Origin: Chara braunii
Taxonomy: Eukaryota > Streptophyta > Charophyceae > Charales > Characeae
DNA length: 21,619 bases
Assembly (NCBI GenBank): GCA_003427395.1
Contig: BFEA01000080.1
Location: forward strand, 304,114-325,732
Reading direction: 5' to 3'
Shown: positions 19,947 through 21,619 of the stretch, one piece after another
How the letters are laid out: each line of letters begins with the position of its first letter
Position numbering within the stretch: position 1 is the stretch's first letter
The notes under the pieces: model-generated
What the model saw: the letters and a program-made list of their open reading frames with translations, nothing else
Told to the model about the DNA's origin: nothing
Database searches by the model: none
Made by a program: the position numbers and the translations under genes

Positions 19947-20011
19947 GTTTGAACTTTGAACTTTGCAGTTCAATTCAGAACGTCAGTCTTCAGACTGGCA
20001 GCACTGTTAGT

Positions 20012-20012
<1 letters not shown>

Positions 20013-20049
<37 letters not shown>
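20013..20049. repeat. CT microsatellite
   Basis: An uninterrupted CT dinucleotide run of about 18 units inside the 18996-20346 element, just right of the SINE. Confidence 0.95.
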
Positions 20050-20050
<1 letters not shown>

Positions 20051-20205
20051 ACAATGGGCAGCGGCGGTGGGCGGCACGTCAAAATGGCCACTTTGAAATT
20101 CCTCGGGCTTGTGTGAAACCTGCCACCCCAAAAACCTGCAGTGTCTACCTCTAGGCCCTGTCCGGTGGGGTGAAACGACATTGAAAAATCACCCCGTCAT
20201 TTTTT

Positions 20206-20229
20206 AAGGGGCGGCTCTGGCCGCCCCTT
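20206..20229. repeat. Perfect hairpin followed by T run
   Basis: Arms AAGGGGCGGC and GCCGCCCCTT enclose TCTG, followed by a T tract. It lies in the right part of the 18996-20346 element. In a eukaryote this is not a rho-independent terminator; it is most likely a structural repeat of the transposon. Confidence 0.75.
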
Positions 20230-20983
20230 TTTTTTTTCTTCGATTTTTGCCTTGGGGGCCTCCAGATATCATGGACTGGACACCAGACCCGGACATGTTG
20301 TTCGGGACTGTTTGGAACTTGGTCCGGACGTCCGGTCGGTTACCATGATCAAAACCAAGAATTAGGTGAGGTCTCCCAATCTCTCAACACGTTTGCAGAT
20401 CAAAATCCTGCAGACCTTGTCCTGCAAGCAGGCATGGACGCACTATCTCTCTCTCGAACAGTTCCATCGCTGCCTTTACGCTATGAACCTAGAAAAGGTT
20501 AATGGCAGATGGCAGTCTAACCCGCATTGTTCGTCGTCACCATCCAAGACTCAGAATTGCCAGCGCAGTTCTTGAGAGAGAACATCTCAGAGCAGCGCCC
20601 CCAAGTCATCTGTAGAGCTGGCAAGGATGAGAGATTGAACATCACATGGGAGGGCGATGATGGGAAACCCCACACGAGAGACGTGAGATCCTACATGGCC
20701 ATCTGTGACCATCTCACTCAGATGAGAGAAGATCTGGTTTGAGAAACCGTGGGAGCTGATATGTGAAATCCCCCACGCATTACGTGGACCCAGGGATGAG
20801 ATGGACAGAATTGCCCACAGCATGGCCACCTTCGTGAGGGAAGAGTGGTTGGGAAAGAACATGGAAGAGACAATGGGTAGGATCAAGGCAGAAAGGGCAA
20901 GGAGGGAGGAGACGAGAACCAAGAAAACGGAGGGCGCCTCCTGAACTAAAAATCAGTCCCTCCTCTAAACAACCATCCAAAAA

Positions 20984-21436
20984 ATGGAAGGGTCACAAGA
21001 GGAAGGGACTGCAAACAGAACAAAGAGATTCAGACCAATCACAAAGGAAAACGTTCTTCACGAAATTAGAAAACAACCCAAGCTCTCGTGTGTATCATGG
21101 AACGTAAACGGCCTAGCCTCAGTTCTAGACAATCCAATTAAATGGAGGAATCTAACTAAAGCTATTGGCTGGTTCGGTCCAAATCTCCCAGATATCACAT
21201 GCTTACACGAAACTCGTATCTCAGCAAGCACAGACACCAAAAAATCAGGGTTGCCCTAGAGAAGAAACTGATGCACGTGAAAGCAGCCTACTTGGCAAAT
21301 GCCACAAACAATGGTTCAACGAGTATAGTTATCTTACTCCACCAAAACTCAACGGCAAGTAACTACCTTAAAGTTGCCAACAACTGGCAGGACACTACAG
21401 CGGGAAGATGGATTAAATTAAATATACAAGTGGTCC
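20984..21436 (+). pseudogene. LINE ORF2, N-terminal AP-endonuclease domain, truncated
   Basis: ORF2 encodes the endonuclease and reverse transcriptase of a LINE. From the ATG at 20984 the first 30 codons are basic and polar, then LSCVSWNVNGLASVLDN (the WNVNGL Asn motif) and LPDITCLHETRI, which carries the catalytic Glu (normally LQETR; here His replaces Gln). The frame breaks at a run of six A near 21240 and resumes as IRVALEKKLMHVKAAYL, then GRWIKLNIQ, matching the following endonuclease strands. The LINE sequence ends at about 21431-21436 against unrelated GC-rich DNA. No RT is present in the window. Confidence 0.75.
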
Positions 21437-21556
21437 CGCCGCAGCTACGCTGCGGCAGAGGAGAGGGAGGAAGAGGGGGGCGGGGCCGTTGTTGTTACAG
21501 TGCCCCTTTTTTTTTATTAATATCTTTTTTTTTGTCGTCATATTCGCTATACACGC

Positions 21557-21619
<63 letters not shown>
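21431..21619. other. GC-rich insertion edge and terminal CT microsatellite
   Basis: Sequence unlike the LINE starts at about 21431 with a perfect hairpin CCGCAGC-TAC-GCTGCGG (21439-21455). A purine-rich G tract and T runs follow, and then a TC dinucleotide run (21562-21619) reaches the end of the window. It resembles the start of another transposon, but its other end is not in view. The microsatellite may be where the assembled contig stops. Confidence 0.55.

Larger units (their letters stand above)
18996..20346. mobile_element. Non-autonomous DNA transposon with 10-bp target duplication (MULE-like), 1351 bp
   Basis: GATCAAAACC is present exactly on both flanks (18986-18995 and 20347-20356). 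The ends are ATGGTAAC on the left and GTTACCAT on the right, a short perfect inverted repeat that continues imperfectly into CGGAC-rich sequence. Duplications of 9-11 bp are typical of Mutator-like elements, so that class is the best guess. CCGGAC/GTCCGG motifs are dense at the left end (19018-19125) and present at the right (20290-20335). No transposase is visible. A SINE is nested at about 19422-19946. Removing the element plus one repeat rejoins ORF1 (FLEDQN to QELGEVSQSLN). Confidence 0.85.
15434..20944 (+). pseudogene. LINE ORF1 (nucleic-acid-binding protein), split by three insertions
   Basis: ORF1 proteins of plant-type LINEs bind the element RNA. The start ATG at 15434 follows ACAAA and opens a Ser/Ala/Thr-rich segment, then MPKKLRQQEQDPSQEVLN. 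Coding segments are 15434-15580, 16160-17580, 18647-18995 and 20357-20944, about 2.5 kb or 835 codons once insertions are left out. Domains in order: an RRM-like region (about 16260-16640: HAVTVLCADHEYAEYFL, VASISKWRP, YWIQFDNIADE); a zinc knuckle at 16822-16863; a polar linker; a coiled-coil-like region around 18880-20400; and a C-terminal domain (FEKPWELICEIPHAL, then a Lys/Arg/Glu-rich helix) ending at TGA 20942-20944. Frameshifts occur near 16690, 17280, 18690, 18870, 18950 and 20740. ORF2 starts 39 bp downstream. Confidence 0.72.

Noticed and set aside
20206-20237. Rho-independent terminator
   Set aside because: It has the right shape (hairpin plus T run), but the context is eukaryotic transposon DNA with no gene ending there.

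Overview
The window is nuclear DNA of a eukaryote, most likely a plant-lineage (streptophyte) genome. A charophyte alga such as Chara is my best guess, based on the style of the Ty3/gypsy chromovirus proteins. That assignment is inference from memory; no host gene confirms it. I found no host protein gene, rRNA, CRISPR array or bacterial feature. Almost everything that can be recognised is transposable-element DNA, mostly decayed and nested. Isolated N characters (dense in the first 7 kb, one at 17943) show this is draft assembly.

Left part (1-6.4 kb). Element A is a Ty3/gypsy-like retrotransposon on the minus strand. It has a leader with an initiator-tRNA-Met primer binding site (3932-3943), a broken gag with a CCHC knuckle (2465 down to 838) and an open aspartic-protease reading frame that runs off the left edge. 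A second gag of the same family (element C) lies on the plus strand at 5409-6384, head-to-head with A. It stops abruptly at an LTR-like edge (6385).

Middle part (6.4-15 kb). Element B is a minus-strand chromovirus. Its gag lies at about 12445-10379, followed by reverse transcriptase, RNase H, integrase and a chromodomain-like tail ending at 7320. A polypurine tract follows at about 7283-7295. The pol carries several nonsense codons, frameshifts, small duplications and two lost catalytic residues, and no protease motif lies between gag and RT. The 12.5-15 kb stretch is non-coding and LTR/leader-like. It holds a periodic array of GGTCAA motifs, a CpG-dense block and a cluster of ACGTGG motifs.

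Right part (15.4-21.6 kb). A plus-strand non-LTR retrotransposon (LINE) encodes a long ORF1 (start 15434, stop 20942-20944) and, 39 bp later, the AP-endonuclease start of ORF2. ORF1 is interrupted by three non-autonomous DNA transposons: 15581-16151 (hAT-like, exact 8-bp target duplication), 17581-18638 (18-bp perfect inverted repeats) and 18996-20346 (exact 10-bp target duplication, MULE-like). The third contains a tRNA-headed SINE (about 19422-19946) with its own apparent target duplication. Taking out each insertion plus one target copy rejoins ORF1 in frame at the junction, which orders the events: LINE first, DNA elements later, SINE last. The LINE is cut again at about 21431 by GC-rich sequence leading into a long CT microsatellite at the window end.

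Nothing here looks like a working gene set. The value of the window lies in the nested insertion history and in the motif arrays of the LTR-like regions.
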